A DNA stretch of 64,000 nucleotides from Thiocystis violascens DSM 198. GTDB taxonomy: Bacteria > Pseudomonadota > Gammaproteobacteria > Chromatiales > Chromatiaceae. The position numbers were made by a program, and so were the translations under genes. The DNA lies in the NCBI RefSeq assembly GCF_000227745.2, contig NC_018012.1, positions 1,521,478-1,585,477 of the forward strand. The letters are read 5' to 3'. Below are positions 8,682 through 17,577 of this stretch, piece by piece. How positions within the stretch are numbered: position 1 is the first letter of the stretch; each line of letters begins with the position of its first letter. The notes beneath the pieces are model-generated. The model was not told the DNA's origin. It worked only from the letters and a program-made list of their open reading frames with translations, and did no database searches.

Positions 8682-9473
8682 ATGACATATTGCGTGGGAC
8701 TCCTACTCGATCAGGGCCTGGTCATGGCTTCCGACTCGCGCACCAACGCGGGTGTCGATTACATCTCCTCGTACAGCAAGCTGCATGTGTTTCAGCCGGC
8801 GCCGGACCGGCTGTTCGTCATCATGGCCGCCGGCAGTCTGGCAACCACGCGCGAGGTGCTGGACCGCATCCGCCGCGATCTGGATCAGGCGGTCAACCCC
8901 CGACCCAGCTTCTACCAGCAGTCGCCCGGCGCCACCCTGTTGAACGTCAACTATCTGTTTGAAGCGGCGACCTATCTCGGACAGGTGAGCGTGGCGGTGC
9001 AGAACGAACATGGCCCCGCGCTCCGTCAATCCGGCGTGAGCGGAGAGGCAACCTTCATTCTGGGCGGGCAGATCGCGGGCCAGCCGCCGGGGCTGTTTCT
9101 CATCTATTCCCAGGGTAATGCGATCGCGGCCACCCCCGAGACGCCTTATCTGCAGATCGGCGAAAGCAAATACGGCAAGCCGGCATTGGATCACATCGCG
9201 ACGATCGGCCTGTCGCTCGACGACGGCGCGCGCCTCTGTCTGGTTTCGCTCATCGGGACCGCGCGCTCCAACCTGAGCGTGGGACCGCCGTTCGAGGTGG
9301 CGGTCTGCGCGAGGGATCTCTTCTCGCCCTCCTATCGCCTCAAGCTGGACGCGAATTCGCCGGAACTGGAAACGATTACCCAGCAGTGGCGCGAGAGCTT
9401 ACGCCAAGCCTTCCGCACCCTGCCGCGCTTCGGTTGGGAGCTTGGAGAGACTCAGGCCGCGCCGCCGCTTTAA
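8682..9473 (+). CDS. Anbu-type proteasome-like protease
   Basis: A 263-aa protein of the proteasome beta/HslV superfamily, Anbu branch. The N-terminus MTYCVGLLLDQGLVMASDSR matches Anbu: the nucleophile is Thr2, exposed after Met removal, followed by the SDSRTNAG box and a Lys in the SKLHVF strand that serves the active site. Anbu forms an open ring of self-compartmentalised subunits. The ATG at 8682 places Thr at position 2; the longer frame upstream would bury it. Anbu genes usually travel with genes for a transglutaminase-like protein, a circularly permuted ATP-grasp protein and an alpha-E protein; none is seen here. The neighbours are instead gltS (divergent) and glutaminase (76 bp downstream). 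Confidence 0.88.
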   Translation: MTYCVGLLLDQGLVMASDSRTNAGVDYISSYSKLHVFQPAPDRLFVIMAAGSLATTREVLDRIRRDLDQAVNPRPSFYQQSPGATLLNVNYLFEAATYLGQVSVAVQNEHGPALRQSGVSGEATFILGGQIAGQPPGLFLIYSQGNAIAATPETPYLQIGESKYGKPALDHIATIGLSLDDGARLCLVSLIGTARSNLSVGPPFEVAVCARDLFSPSYRLKLDANSPELETITQQWRESLRQAFRTLPRFGWELGETQAAPPL

Positions 9474-9548
9474 GGCGATTTCCGGGAAAGGCTGTACCCG
9501 AGATCAAGGGCTTCAAATGGACAGGATTAACAATCGGCCACAACCATC

Positions 9549-10544
9549 ATGCCAATCGCTTCCGACTGCATCTCCACCGGCCATCTGCCCGCCCCCGAGC
9601 AGGTACGGGCGTTGGTCGACGAAGCCCATACCCGCTTCGGGCCGTGCGCCGAGGGACGGAATGCGGACTATATCCCGGCGCTCGCGGCGGTTCCGAGCCA
9701 CCTGTTCGGCATCTGTCTCGCCGGCACTTCCGGCCAGATGTACGCGGTGGGCGATACCGACCATGCCTTCACCATTCAGAGCATCTCCAAGCCCTTCGTC
9801 TTCGCCCTGATCTGTCAGTCCATCGGCGAGGACGCGGCGCGGCGCAAGCTCGGCGTCAACAGTACCGGCCTGCCCTTCAACTCGGTGATCGCCGTCGAGC
9901 GCTCGACCGGCGGCGTGACCAATCCCATGGTGAACGCGGGCGCCATCGCGACCTCCAGTCTGGCGCCCGGCGCGGGCGCCGAGGACAAATGGCGGTTCAT
10001 CCGGGACGGACTCTCGCGGTTCGCCGGACGCGCGCTGGAGATCGACGCGGCGGTGTATGCATCCGAAATGTCGGCCAATCAGCGCAACGCCGGCATCGCC
10101 AAGCTTCTGAGCGCCTACGATTCGATCTACTTCGATCCGCTGGAGGCCACCGACATCTATACCCGGCAGTGCTCGCTGCGCGTGACCGCGCGGGATCTGG
10201 CCGTCATGGCGGCGACCCTGGCCAATGGCGGAGTCAACCCGTTGACTCGGGAATCCGTCATCGATCCCATTCACTGTCAGCATGTCCTGGCGGTGATGGT
10301 GACCGCCGGGCTTTACGAGAATTCGGGCGACTGGCTGTACGACACCGGGTTACCCGGCAAGAGCGGGGTGAGCGGCGGCATGATTGTGGTCGCGCCCGGC
10401 AAGGGCGGTCTGGCGACCTTCGCGCCGCCGCTCGACGCGGCGGGAAACAGCGTCAAGGGACAACTGACGGCGCGTTTTCTTTCCGAGCGATTGGGCCTGA
10501 ACCTCTTTGCATCAAGGCCGTCTCCTCCTGAAAGACCGCGATGA
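9549..10544 (+). CDS. glsA: Glutaminase
   Basis: A 331-aa glutaminase of the serine-dependent beta-lactamase/DD-peptidase fold, converting glutamine to glutamate and ammonia in the cytosol. The SxxK catalytic motif is TIQSISKPF (about residue 76), followed by the conserved NAGAI (about 136) and the Tyr and Gly-rich segments near the C-terminus (LPGKSGVSGGM). The length is slightly above the roughly 305 aa usual for the family because of a C-terminal tail. That tail coding region overlaps the 3' end of the convergent cysB-like gene by 92 bp. Together with gltS it suggests a glutamate supply function. Confidence 0.92.
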   Translation: MPIASDCISTGHLPAPEQVRALVDEAHTRFGPCAEGRNADYIPALAAVPSHLFGICLAGTSGQMYAVGDTDHAFTIQSISKPFVFALICQSIGEDAARRKLGVNSTGLPFNSVIAVERSTGGVTNPMVNAGAIATSSLAPGAGAEDKWRFIRDGLSRFAGRALEIDAAVYASEMSANQRNAGIAKLLSAYDSIYFDPLEATDIYTRQCSLRVTARDLAVMAATLANGGVNPLTRESVIDPIHCQHVLAVMVTAGLYENSGDWLYDTGLPGKSGVSGGMIVVAPGKGGLATFAPPLDAAGNSVKGQLTARFLSERLGLNLFASRPSPPERPR

Positions 10545-11403
10545 ACCGCCGCTGGAAGACACGCAGATAGCGGTCTTTCAGATGGGCGATGCGCGTGATC
10601 TCCCAGGGAAACAGATGGCTCAGATCGCGCCGTTCCAGGTCCGCGTCGGCGTCTGGCTGATAGGCCATGTCCGCGATGATGCCGATGCCCAGCCCTTCGC
10701 GGACGTAGACCTTGATGACGTCCGTATCCGCCGCGCTCAGGACGACGCGCGGCTCTAGCCCGTGCCGCGCGAAGGTTCCGCTCAGATTGCCGCGTCCGGT
10801 GAAGCCGAAGACGTAGGTGACGATGGGGTGCTCGCACAGCCGCTCCAGCGTTAAGGGGCGCTGGGCGAGGATCGCATGTCCGGCCGGCGCGATGAGGCAG
10901 CGGTTCCAGCGATAGCAGGGCAAGGAGGTCAGATCCTGCTGCTGGCCGAGACCCTCGGTGCAGACCGCGAGGTCGACGGCATCCCGCTGCAGCAGTTCGA
11001 TCAACCGCCCCGGCGTCCCCTGGTGGATCTCCAGCGCGACCTCCGGGTATTCCTGCACGAAGCGACGGATCACCGGCGGCAGCACGTAGCGCGCCTGGGT
11101 GTGGGTCGCCGCGATCCGCAGTACGCCATGACGCTCCTCCTTGTGATCCTTGCCGACCGCCAGGATGCTTCCGGTCGCGGTCAACGCCTCGCGCGCATGC
11201 CGAAAGACCTGCTCTCCGGCCGCCGTCAGACCCACGAGCCGTTTGCCGTGTCGGCGCAGCAGGCGCACGCCGAGTTCCTCCTCAAGCTGCTTCAGGTGCT
11301 GGGAAACCGCAGGCTGAACAAGGTGTAGGCGATCGGCCGCTTGACTGACGCTGAAGCCGGTGTCGATCAGGGTGACGAGCGAGCGAAGCTGGCGCAGTTC
11401 CAT
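10453..11403 (-). CDS. cysB: LysR-type regulator, CysB-like
   Basis: A 316-aa LysR-family transcription factor. The winged helix-turn-helix occupies residues 1-60 (MELRQLRSLVTLIDTGFSVS; helix 3 LVQPAVSQHLKQLEEELG), and the effector-binding domain follows with the CysB-type sequence ATHTQARYVLPPVIRRF. CysB senses O-acetylserine/N-acetylserine and switches on sulfur assimilation. Its position, divergent from cysJIH by 117 bp, supports this assignment. I used the ATG at 11403; a longer start at 11430 would add nine hydrophobic residues not typical of LysR proteins. Its 3' end overlaps the convergent glutaminase gene. Confidence 0.85.
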   Translation of the reverse strand: MELRQLRSLVTLIDTGFSVSQAADRLHLVQPAVSQHLKQLEEELGVRLLRRHGKRLVGLTAAGEQVFRHAREALTATGSILAVGKDHKEERHGVLRIAATHTQARYVLPPVIRRFVQEYPEVALEIHQGTPGRLIELLQRDAVDLAVCTEGLGQQQDLTSLPCYRWNRCLIAPAGHAILAQRPLTLERLCEHPIVTYVFGFTGRGNLSGTFARHGLEPRVVLSAADTDVIKVYVREGLGIGIIADMAYQPDADADLERRDLSHLFPWEITRIAHLKDRYLRVFQRRFIAVFQEETALMQRGSGPIARKENAPSVVP

Positions 11404-11520
11404 ATCATGAAAAATGATGAACATAAACATTAAATCATTTCACGTGATTTATAGGCCCGCCCATACTCGCTTGCAAGCTCAATCGACAGACGACCGCTTG
11501 ACGCGGCGCCGGAGACGCCA
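11404..11520. promoter_or_regulatory. cysB-cysJ divergent promoter region
   Basis: This 117-bp gap is clearly AT-richer than its surroundings. It contains a dyad around 11434-11452 (AAATCA ... TGATTT) and a run of TGAT/ATCA half-sites near the cysB start. CysB binds AT-rich sites with weak dyads near sulfur gene promoters, so this is the likely operator region. The exact sites are inferred. Confidence 0.45.
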
Positions 11521-13341
11521 ATGACCTCCATCGCGCGGAACAGTCGCGCCCCTTCGCCGGATACCGTGGCGGCGCTTCCCGTGGGGGAAGACAGGCTGCG
11601 CGCGCTCCATCGGCTGATCGCCGGTCTGAGCCAGACCCAAATGGCGTGGATGAGCGGCTATCTCGCCGGGCTCGGCGGATTGACCGCTCCTGCCGCCGCC
11701 GAGCCGGCGCCGGCCGCCAGCATCACCGTCCTCTACGGCAGTCAGACCGGCAATGCGCGCAAGATCGCCGAGACGCTGGGCACGCGGGCCAAGGCTCAGG
11801 GGCAGGCCGTGCGCGTCCTCTCCATGGCCGACTACCGCGCCCGGGACCTGGAGCGCGAAGGGTTGCTGCTGATCGTGGTCAGCACCCACGGCGAGGGCGA
11901 ACCGCCGGACGCCGCGCGCGAGCTGCACGGCTTTCTCTTCAGCCGCCGGGCACCGCGTCTGGAGTCGGTCGAGTTCGCCGTCCTTGGGCTTGGCGATTCG
12001 AGCTATGAGCACTTCTGCAAAACCGCCCGGGACTTCGACGAGCGTCTGACGGAACTGGGCGCGCGGCGGGCAATCTCCGCGCACTGGTGCGATGTGGATT
12101 TCCAGCCCGTCGCGGAACAGTGGTCCGCGCAGGCGCTCAAAGAGATCGCCGAGCGCGCGACTCCCACCCCGGCCGCGCACCGCACCGCCGAGATTCTGAC
12201 CCTGCCGGGCGTCACCCTGCCGCAGACGCCGTGCGTCGACCGCGAGCATCCGTCTGCGGCCGCCCTGATCGAGCACCGTCGTCTGACCACGGACAATGCC
12301 GTCGGCGACGTGCGGCACCTCGGCTTCGCCATCGATTCGGCGGCTCTGGCCTTCACGCCCGGCGATGCCCTGGGCGTCTGGGTGCGTAACGATCCGGCCC
12401 TGGTCCAGGACATCCTCGGGCTGACCGGTCTGTCCGCCGAGGCGTCGGTCCGGCTGGGCGACGACGACTTGAGCCTGCACGATGCCTTGACCGAGCGTCT
12501 GGAGCTGACCCAACTCCACCCAGGCGTTGTCCATGCCTGGTCCAGTCTCTCCGGCGATGCCGCGCTTGCCGCGCTCTGCGAGGATGCGGGTCGGCGCCGG
12601 GCCTACGCCGCCGAGCGTCAGCTCATCGACCTCATCGCGGCACATCCGGCGCGACTCTCGGCGGACGCGTTGGTCCAAGCGCTCAAGCCGCTTGCGCCAC
12701 GGCTCTATTCGATCGCCTCCAGTCAGGCCGAGCGCGACGACGAACTCGCGCTCACGCTCTCGGTCGTGCGCTACGCGGCCCAGGGTCGCGATCGTCTGGG
12801 TGCGGCCTCCGGCTTCCTGGCCGACCGACTGCCGCTGGACGAGACCGCTCGGGTCTATGTCGTCGAGAACCCCGGCTTCCGGCTGCCCGAGGACGGCGAC
12901 ACGCCCATCATCATGATCGGCGCCGGAACCGGCATCGCGCCGTACCGTGCCTTCCTCCAGCAGCGCGCGGCCGATGGCGCGCGCGGGCGCAACTGGCTGG
13001 TCTTCGGCAACCGTCACTTCCATCGCGACTTCCTCTACCAGCTCGACTGGCTGGCCTGGCGCAAGGCGGGCTTGCTCCACCGTACCAGCCTGGCCTTCTC
13101 GCGTGACGGTGCCGAGCGACTCTACGTCCAGGACCGCCTGCGCGAGCAGGGCGCCGAGATCTACGACTGGCTGGAGCGCGGGGCGCATCTTTTTGTCTGC
13201 GGCGCCACGGCCATGGGTCGCGCGGTCCACGACGCGCTGATCGACATCGTCGCCGGCATCGGGGGACAGGACATCGAGACGGCGAGCCAAACCATCGAGG
13301 CCCTGCTCAGTCAAGGGCGCTACCACAGGGATCTTTACTGA
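11521..13341 (+). CDS. cysJ: Sulfite reductase [NADPH] flavoprotein alpha subunit
   Basis: A 606-aa diflavin reductase that passes electrons from NADPH through FAD and FMN to the CysI hemoprotein. Domains in order are an N-terminal flavodoxin-like FMN domain (about 68-205, YGSQTGNARKIAE at the phosphate loop), a connecting and FAD-binding domain (about 235-445, RLYSIASSQ), and an NADPH domain (about 460-606, MIGAGTGIAPYRAFLQQR and the C-terminal aromatic Tyr). The ATG follows a GGAG site. Stop and next start overlap as TGATG, so cysJ and cysI are translationally coupled. It is divergent from cysB. Confidence 0.95.
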   Translation: MTSIARNSRAPSPDTVAALPVGEDRLRALHRLIAGLSQTQMAWMSGYLAGLGGLTAPAAAEPAPAASITVLYGSQTGNARKIAETLGTRAKAQGQAVRVLSMADYRARDLEREGLLLIVVSTHGEGEPPDAARELHGFLFSRRAPRLESVEFAVLGLGDSSYEHFCKTARDFDERLTELGARRAISAHWCDVDFQPVAEQWSAQALKEIAERATPTPAAHRTAEILTLPGVTLPQTPCVDREHPSAAALIEHRRLTTDNAVGDVRHLGFAIDSAALAFTPGDALGVWVRNDPALVQDILGLTGLSAEASVRLGDDDLSLHDALTERLELTQLHPGVVHAWSSLSGDAALAALCEDAGRRRAYAAERQLIDLIAAHPARLSADALVQALKPLAPRLYSIASSQAERDDELALTLSVVRYAAQGRDRLGAASGFLADRLPLDETARVYVVENPGFRLPEDGDTPIIMIGAGTGIAPYRAFLQQRAADGARGRNWLVFGNRHFHRDFLYQLDWLAWRKAGLLHRTSLAFSRDGAERLYVQDRLREQGAEIYDWLERGAHLFVCGATAMGRAVHDALIDIVAGIGGQDIETASQTIEALLSQGRYHRDLY

Positions 13342-15023
13342 TGACGACGCAATTGCACCCCAACGAAGACATCAAGGCCCGTAGCCGCTTCTTGCGCGGC
13401 ACCCTGGCCGAGAGCCTGGCCGACGACCTGACCGGCGCCTTCGCCCCGGCCGACGCGCAGATCAGCAAGTTCCATGGCTTCTACGAGCAGGACGACCGCG
13501 ACCAGCGCCAGGACCGCCTGGACCGCCGACTGGAGCCCTATTACAGCTTCATGCTGCGCGCCCGCCTGCCGGGCGGCGTCTGCACGCTGGAGCAGTGGCT
13601 CGTCATCGACGAGATTGGCCGCACCCTGGCGAACGGCACCCTGCGGCTGACCACGCGCCAGACGTTCCAGTATCACGGCATCCTCAAGCGCGACCTCAAG
13701 GGCGTGATCCAGGGGATCAACCGGGCGCTCATCGATTCCATCGGCGGCTGCGGCGACGTCAACCGCAACGTGCTCTGCAATCCGAATCCGGTCGAATCGC
13801 GCCTGCACGCCGAGGCTCACGACTGGGCGCGGCGCATCAGCGAACACTTGCTGCCCAAGACGCGCGCCTACCACGAGCTTTGGCTCGACGGCGAGCAGGT
13901 CGCGGGCGAGGAGTCCGAACCGCTCTACGGCGCGACCTATCTGCCGCGCAAGTTCAAGACCGCGGTCGCCGTCCCGCCGATCAACGACGTCGACGTCTAT
14001 GCCAATGACCTCGGTTTCATCGCCATCGCGGACGCGGGCAGGCTGGTCGGGTTCAACGTCCTCGCCGGCGGCGGCATGGGCACGACCCACCGCGACACCA
14101 GCACCTATCCGCGCCTGGCGGACAGCCTCGGCTTCCTCCCGCCCGAGCACACCCTGGCGGTGGCCGCCGCCGTCGTCTCGGTCCAGCGCGACTTCGGCAA
14201 TCGTGTCGAACGCAAGCTGGCGCGGCTCAAGTACACCATCGAGACCCTGGGGCGCGACCGCTTTCGCGCGGAGGTCGAGGAGCGGGCCGGCATCCGCTTC
14301 GAGCCGGCGCGGCCGATCCGTTTCAGCGAACGCGGCGACCGCTACGGCTGGGTCGAGGGCCATGACGGGCGGCGGCATCTGACGCTTTTCATCGAGAACG
14401 GGCGGGTCGTCGACCGCCCCGGCGCGACCATGATGACCGGCCTGCGCGAGATTGCCCGGATCCACCAGGGCGATTTCCGCATCACTCCGAGTCAGAACCT
14501 CATCGTGGCCGGCGTCGCGCCCGAGCAGGCCGACCGCATCGAGACCCTCGCCCGCGAGCATGGGCTAATTCAGGACCAGCGCTCGCGGGTCAGGCTCCAG
14601 GGAATCGCCTGCGTCGCCCTGCCGACCTGTCCTCAGGCCATGGCCGAGGCCGAGCGCAGCTTCCCGGAGATCGTCGATGCGGTGGAGGCGCTGATCGCGC
14701 GGCACGGGCTGGGCGATCTCGATCTGCACCTGCGCATGACCGGCTGCCCCAATGGCTGTGCACGCCCATTCCTGGCCGAGGTCGGGCTCGTCGGCAAGGC
14801 GCCTGGCCGCTACAACCTTATGCTTGGCGGCGACGACCGCGGCACCCGGCTCAACCGCCTCTACCGGGAGAACCTGAGCGAGGCCCAGATTCTCGAATCG
14901 CTCGACGGGCTGCTCGGCCGCTATGCCGTCGAGCGCGAGCCGGATGAGCGATTCGGCGACTTCGTCATCCGTGCCGGCATCGTCCGGCCCGTGATCGATC
15001 CAGCGAGAGACTTCCATGAGTAA
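13341..15023 (+). CDS. cysI: Sulfite reductase hemoprotein beta subunit
   Basis: A 560-aa siroheme and [4Fe-4S] enzyme that reduces sulfite to sulfide with six electrons. The two ferredoxin-like repeats are seen, and the cluster/siroheme cysteines are in [14 protein letters not shown] and [11 protein letters not shown] (about residues 425-475), the CxxxxxC ... CxxxC pattern of assimilatory enzymes. An Arg/Lys-rich substrate site is at residues about 80-160 ([10 protein letters not shown]). The length matches the family. It starts on the stop codon of cysJ and overlaps cysH by 8 bp. The alternative, ferredoxin-nitrite reductase, is excluded by the cysJ partner and motifs. Confidence 0.95.
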   Translation: MTTQLHPNEDIKARSRFLRGTLAESLADDLTGAFAPADAQISKFHGFYEQDDRDQRQDRLDRRLEPYYSFMLRARLPGGVCTLEQWLVIDEIGRTLANGTLRLTTRQTFQYHGILKRDLKGVIQGINRALIDSIGGCGDVNRNVLCNPNPVESRLHAEAHDWARRISEHLLPKTRAYHELWLDGEQVAGEESEPLYGATYLPRKFKTAVAVPPINDVDVYANDLGFIAIADAGRLVGFNVLAGGGMGTTHRDTSTYPRLADSLGFLPPEHTLAVAAAVVSVQRDFGNRVERKLARLKYTIETLGRDRFRAEVEERAGIRFEPARPIRFSERGDRYGWVEGHDGRRHLTLFIENGRVVDRPGATMMTGLREIARIHQGDFRITPSQNLIVAGVAPEQADRIETLAREHGLIQDQRSRVRLQGIACVALPTCPQAMAEAERSFPEIVDAVEALIARHGLGDLDLHLRMTGCPNGCARPFLAEVGLVGKAPGRYNLMLGGDDRGTRLNRLYRENLSEAQILESLDGLLGRYAVEREPDERFGDFVIRAGIVRPVIDPARDFHE

Positions 15024-15747
15024 GGCATTGCAGAACGTTTGGACAGACCTCGGGGCCGAACGTCAAGCGGACTTCATCGCATCCGCCAACGGACATCTGA
15101 GCGGACTGAGCGCGCGGGAGCGGGTCGCCTGGGCGATGGACCAGCTCCCCGGAAAGCACATGCTCTCCTCCAGCTTCGGCGTCCAGGCCGCAGTCATGCT
15201 GCACTTGGTCACCTCGGTCGCGCCGCGTATCCCCGTCGTCTTCGTCGACACCGGCTATCTCTTCCCCGAGACCTACCGCTTCGTCGACGAACTGACCGAG
15301 CGGCTGGATCTCAACCTACACGTCTACCGCTCGCCCCTGTCCTCCGCATGGCTGGAGGCGCGGCATGGAAAGCTCTGGGAGAGCGGCCTGGACGGCATCG
15401 AGCACTACAACCGCCTCAACAAGGTCGAGCCCATGCGCCAGGCGCTGAAAGAGCTGGAGGTCGGGAGCTGGTTCGCCGGACTGCGCCGGGACCAGTCCAA
15501 TAGCCGCCGGGAGGTCCCGGTGCTGGCGAGTAAGGACGGTCGCTTCAAGATCCATCCCATCGTCGACTGGCGCGACCGGGACGTTTATCGGTACCTCAAG
15601 CGACACGACCTGCCCTACCACCCGCTATGGGAGCAGGGCTATGTCTCCGTCGGGGATGTGCACACGACCCGGCGACTGGAGCCGGGGATGCTGGCGGAAG
15701 AGACCCGGTTCTTCGGGCTCAAGCGGGAGTGCGGGTTGCATGAGTGA
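15016..15747 (+). CDS. cysH: Phosphoadenylyl-sulfate reductase
   Basis: A 243-aa adenylyl-sulfate reductase family enzyme making sulfite with thioredoxin or glutaredoxin as donor. The P-loop-like site is [13 protein letters not shown] (about residue 53), and the C-terminal catalytic motif is ECGLHE, with the single reactive Cys. The CC ... CxxC pairs that bind the iron-sulfur cluster of APS reductases are absent, so PAPS is the likely substrate. [12 protein letters not shown] near residue 210 is characteristic. The gene overlaps cysI by 8 bp and is the last gene of the cysJIH operon. A hairpin follows 7 bp after the stop. Confidence 0.93.
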   Translation: MSKALQNVWTDLGAERQADFIASANGHLSGLSARERVAWAMDQLPGKHMLSSSFGVQAAVMLHLVTSVAPRIPVVFVDTGYLFPETYRFVDELTERLDLNLHVYRSPLSSAWLEARHGKLWESGLDGIEHYNRLNKVEPMRQALKELEVGSWFAGLRRDQSNSRREVPVLASKDGRFKIHPIVDWRDRDVYRYLKRHDLPYHPLWEQGYVSVGDVHTTRRLEPGMLAEETRFFGLKRECGLHE

Positions 15748-15753
15748 CAGCCT

Positions 15754-15773
15754 CGCCGCCCTGAAGGACGGCG
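15754..15773 (+). terminator. Hairpin after cysH
   Basis: CGCCGCCC and GGACGGCG pair with one internal mismatch around a TGAA loop just past the cysH stop. The following ATTCCT is a weak T-tract. It is a plausible end of the cysJIH transcript. Confidence 0.45.
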
Positions 15774-15898
15774 ATTCCTAAGCGGCAATGCGCAAGCAAG
15801 CACGCCGGGCGTCGCGGAGACCCCGACGGCACTTCGTGTGGCACCGGAAAGCATGCCGCGGTCGCCAACGCCGTGAAGGCACAGGCGACCGCAACGAC

Positions 15899-17233
15899 TC
15901 AAGCGACCTGACGCAAGGGCACATCGCCGGCTCTCGCGGCAAGGGCGTGGGCACTCGCACTGTCCGGTTTGAGATCGATCCGCTCGGCAATCAGCGCCCG
16001 TGCCAAGGCGAGCTGCCCATCCCGCAGCGCGGCCTCGATCAAGGTTAGATCGATCAGATCCCGTTGAGCATGGCTGCCACCGAACCGATTAGCCCGATCC
16101 CGGACGGGCCGCAGCAGGCGGACCGTCTCGGCATAGTCGCCCTCGCCGAAGGCATGGATCGCGCGGGTGACCGGGGATCCGACCTCGCCCACGAAGAGGC
16201 GGTTGTCGCCCGCGTCCTGCACTGCTCGCTCTTGTGCCGCGAAAACCCGCTTGGCGGCCTCTCGCCGCTGCGCGCCCGTGAAGGCCATCATGGCGTGGGC
16301 GTCGTTGAAGGCGTAGTTGCCTGCGTCCGCGACCGGCTCCCAACCGTCCGCCACGGCCTGCCAGCGCGCGCCGAGCGGGATGCCCCGAAGCGTCAGGCGC
16401 CACAAGAGCGCCGAGGCGTCGATCATGTCGAGCACGACCCGGGAGCGCGGTCCATAGATGGGTCCGTCGAACAGCCGCAGCACCTCGTCCATCTCGCTCA
16501 GTTCCAGGTGATAGAGCGCCAAGTGCCACCAGAGGTGCACTGCGAAAAAGTTGTCGACGGACCAGGCGTCCGAATCGCTGCGCAGCCAGTCGATGCCCTC
16601 GGTCGGGCGGCCCTGCATCTCCATGACATGAGCGACGGCGTGCCAAGCCCAGGCGTCCTGTCGCTCCAGCTCGACCGCGCGCCGCCCCGCGGCCTCGGCA
16701 CGCGCGTAGAGCCCGTTCTCCTCCAGTCCGAAGGCGTGCATCCCGGCGATGACGTGATAGCCGGGCATCTCGGCGGACCAGGCAGGGAGCGCGCGCGCGA
16801 TGCGGTCGCGGAGCAAACGGGTCGAGCCCGTGTAAAAATCCACCAGATGACCGACCTGCAGCGCGAGGATGTCGCGCGGGTGGTCGATGGCGATGTCCTC
16901 CAGGATCCGCGAGGCGGCCTGCCACTCGCTGTCCGAAAGGTGCTGCACGGCGGTCAGATGGGCACGCTCGCGCGTCGTGCTCGGTAGGGTTTTGGCGATC
17001 TCCAGGTCCGCGCGGGCCACGGCGAATCCGTCCGGCTCGGTCCCCAGCAGATGCAGGTAGGCATGAAGGACGTGGGCCATGACGAATTCCTGACTCCGTC
17101 GAACCGTCTGCTCGGTGGTCGCCACCGGGTCGCCCCGATAGCATTGAAACTCATGGAGCCCCTGCCGATAGAGATCGGCCGCGGTCGCATCGGCGCCGCT
17201 CATGGGAAGGCCGAGGGCATCGTTTCGGGTCAT
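15899..17233 (-). CDS. TTC38-like tetratricopeptide repeat protein
   Basis: A 444-aa cytosolic helical-repeat protein resembling TTC38-type proteins. Repeated helix pairs run through the protein, with features such as HVLHAYLHLLGTEPDGF (about 55-70), a WHAVAHVMEMQGRPTEG segment (about 205-221) and an all-helical C-terminus. No catalytic motif is seen and the function is unknown; the family is found as single genes in many proteobacteria. The ATG at 17233 follows a strong GAGGAGG site, so the longer frame to 17290 is not needed. It is divergent from the FAD oxidoreductase and transcribed towards cysH. Confidence 0.62.
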   Translation of the reverse strand: MTRNDALGLPMSGADATAADLYRQGLHEFQCYRGDPVATTEQTVRRSQEFVMAHVLHAYLHLLGTEPDGFAVARADLEIAKTLPSTTRERAHLTAVQHLSDSEWQAASRILEDIAIDHPRDILALQVGHLVDFYTGSTRLLRDRIARALPAWSAEMPGYHVIAGMHAFGLEENGLYARAEAAGRRAVELERQDAWAWHAVAHVMEMQGRPTEGIDWLRSDSDAWSVDNFFAVHLWWHLALYHLELSEMDEVLRLFDGPIYGPRSRVVLDMIDASALLWRLTLRGIPLGARWQAVADGWEPVADAGNYAFNDAHAMMAFTGAQRREAAKRVFAAQERAVQDAGDNRLFVGEVGSPVTRAIHAFGEGDYAETVRLLRPVRDRANRFGGSHAQRDLIDLTLIEAALRDGQLALARALIAERIDLKPDSASAHALAARAGDVPLRQVA

Positions 17234-17577
17234 CGCGATTCCTCCTCGTTCGGGTTGGTCTATTCGGTTGATCCACCGGGATGCTCTCACGTTGAAGATA
17301 GCCTACGACCTGCCCCTCATGGGGCCGTGAAACCTGCGTGAAAATTGGGGAAAAATGCTATTCAGGCGATTCGCCGGACTCCAGTCACCACGCCGTTGGC
17401 GAGCGAGTCCCTGACCACGAATACGGAAAATGGCTTAATAAACGTAAGGATGCAGGCGGAACGGCCGTTCCGCGCGAGCGTTCGAGTGTCTACACTTCTG
17501 AGATCATGAGCACAGACGTACCCGATGGATTGCAAGCCCGCTCAGGGTCTGTCCCCAATGCCAACAGGTCTACGAGC
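17234..17577. other. Intergenic region between divergent TTC38-like and FAD oxidoreductase genes
   Basis: About 344 bp without a supported gene. It contains an 18-bp perfect palindrome at 17456-17473. The frame of the downstream gene stays open to 17338, but composition and family starts argue against coding before 17506. Confidence 0.5.
17456..17473. promoter_or_regulatory. 18-bp perfect palindrome, candidate operator
   Basis: GCGGAACGGCCGTTCCGC reads the same on both strands. It lies 104 bp before the chosen start of the FAD oxidoreductase and inside the divergent promoter region. This is the typical size for a dimeric repressor site, though the protein that binds it is unknown. Confidence 0.4.

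Noticed and set aside
11479..13326. A 615-codon open frame on the minus strand opposite cysJ
   Set aside because: It is antisense to a gene with full domain evidence, has Asp/Gly/Arg-biased composition typical of GC-rich shadow frames, and shows no motif.
13335..14561. A long minus-strand frame opposite cysI
   Set aside because: Shadow frame caused by high GC; cysI has all its cluster ligands on the plus strand.
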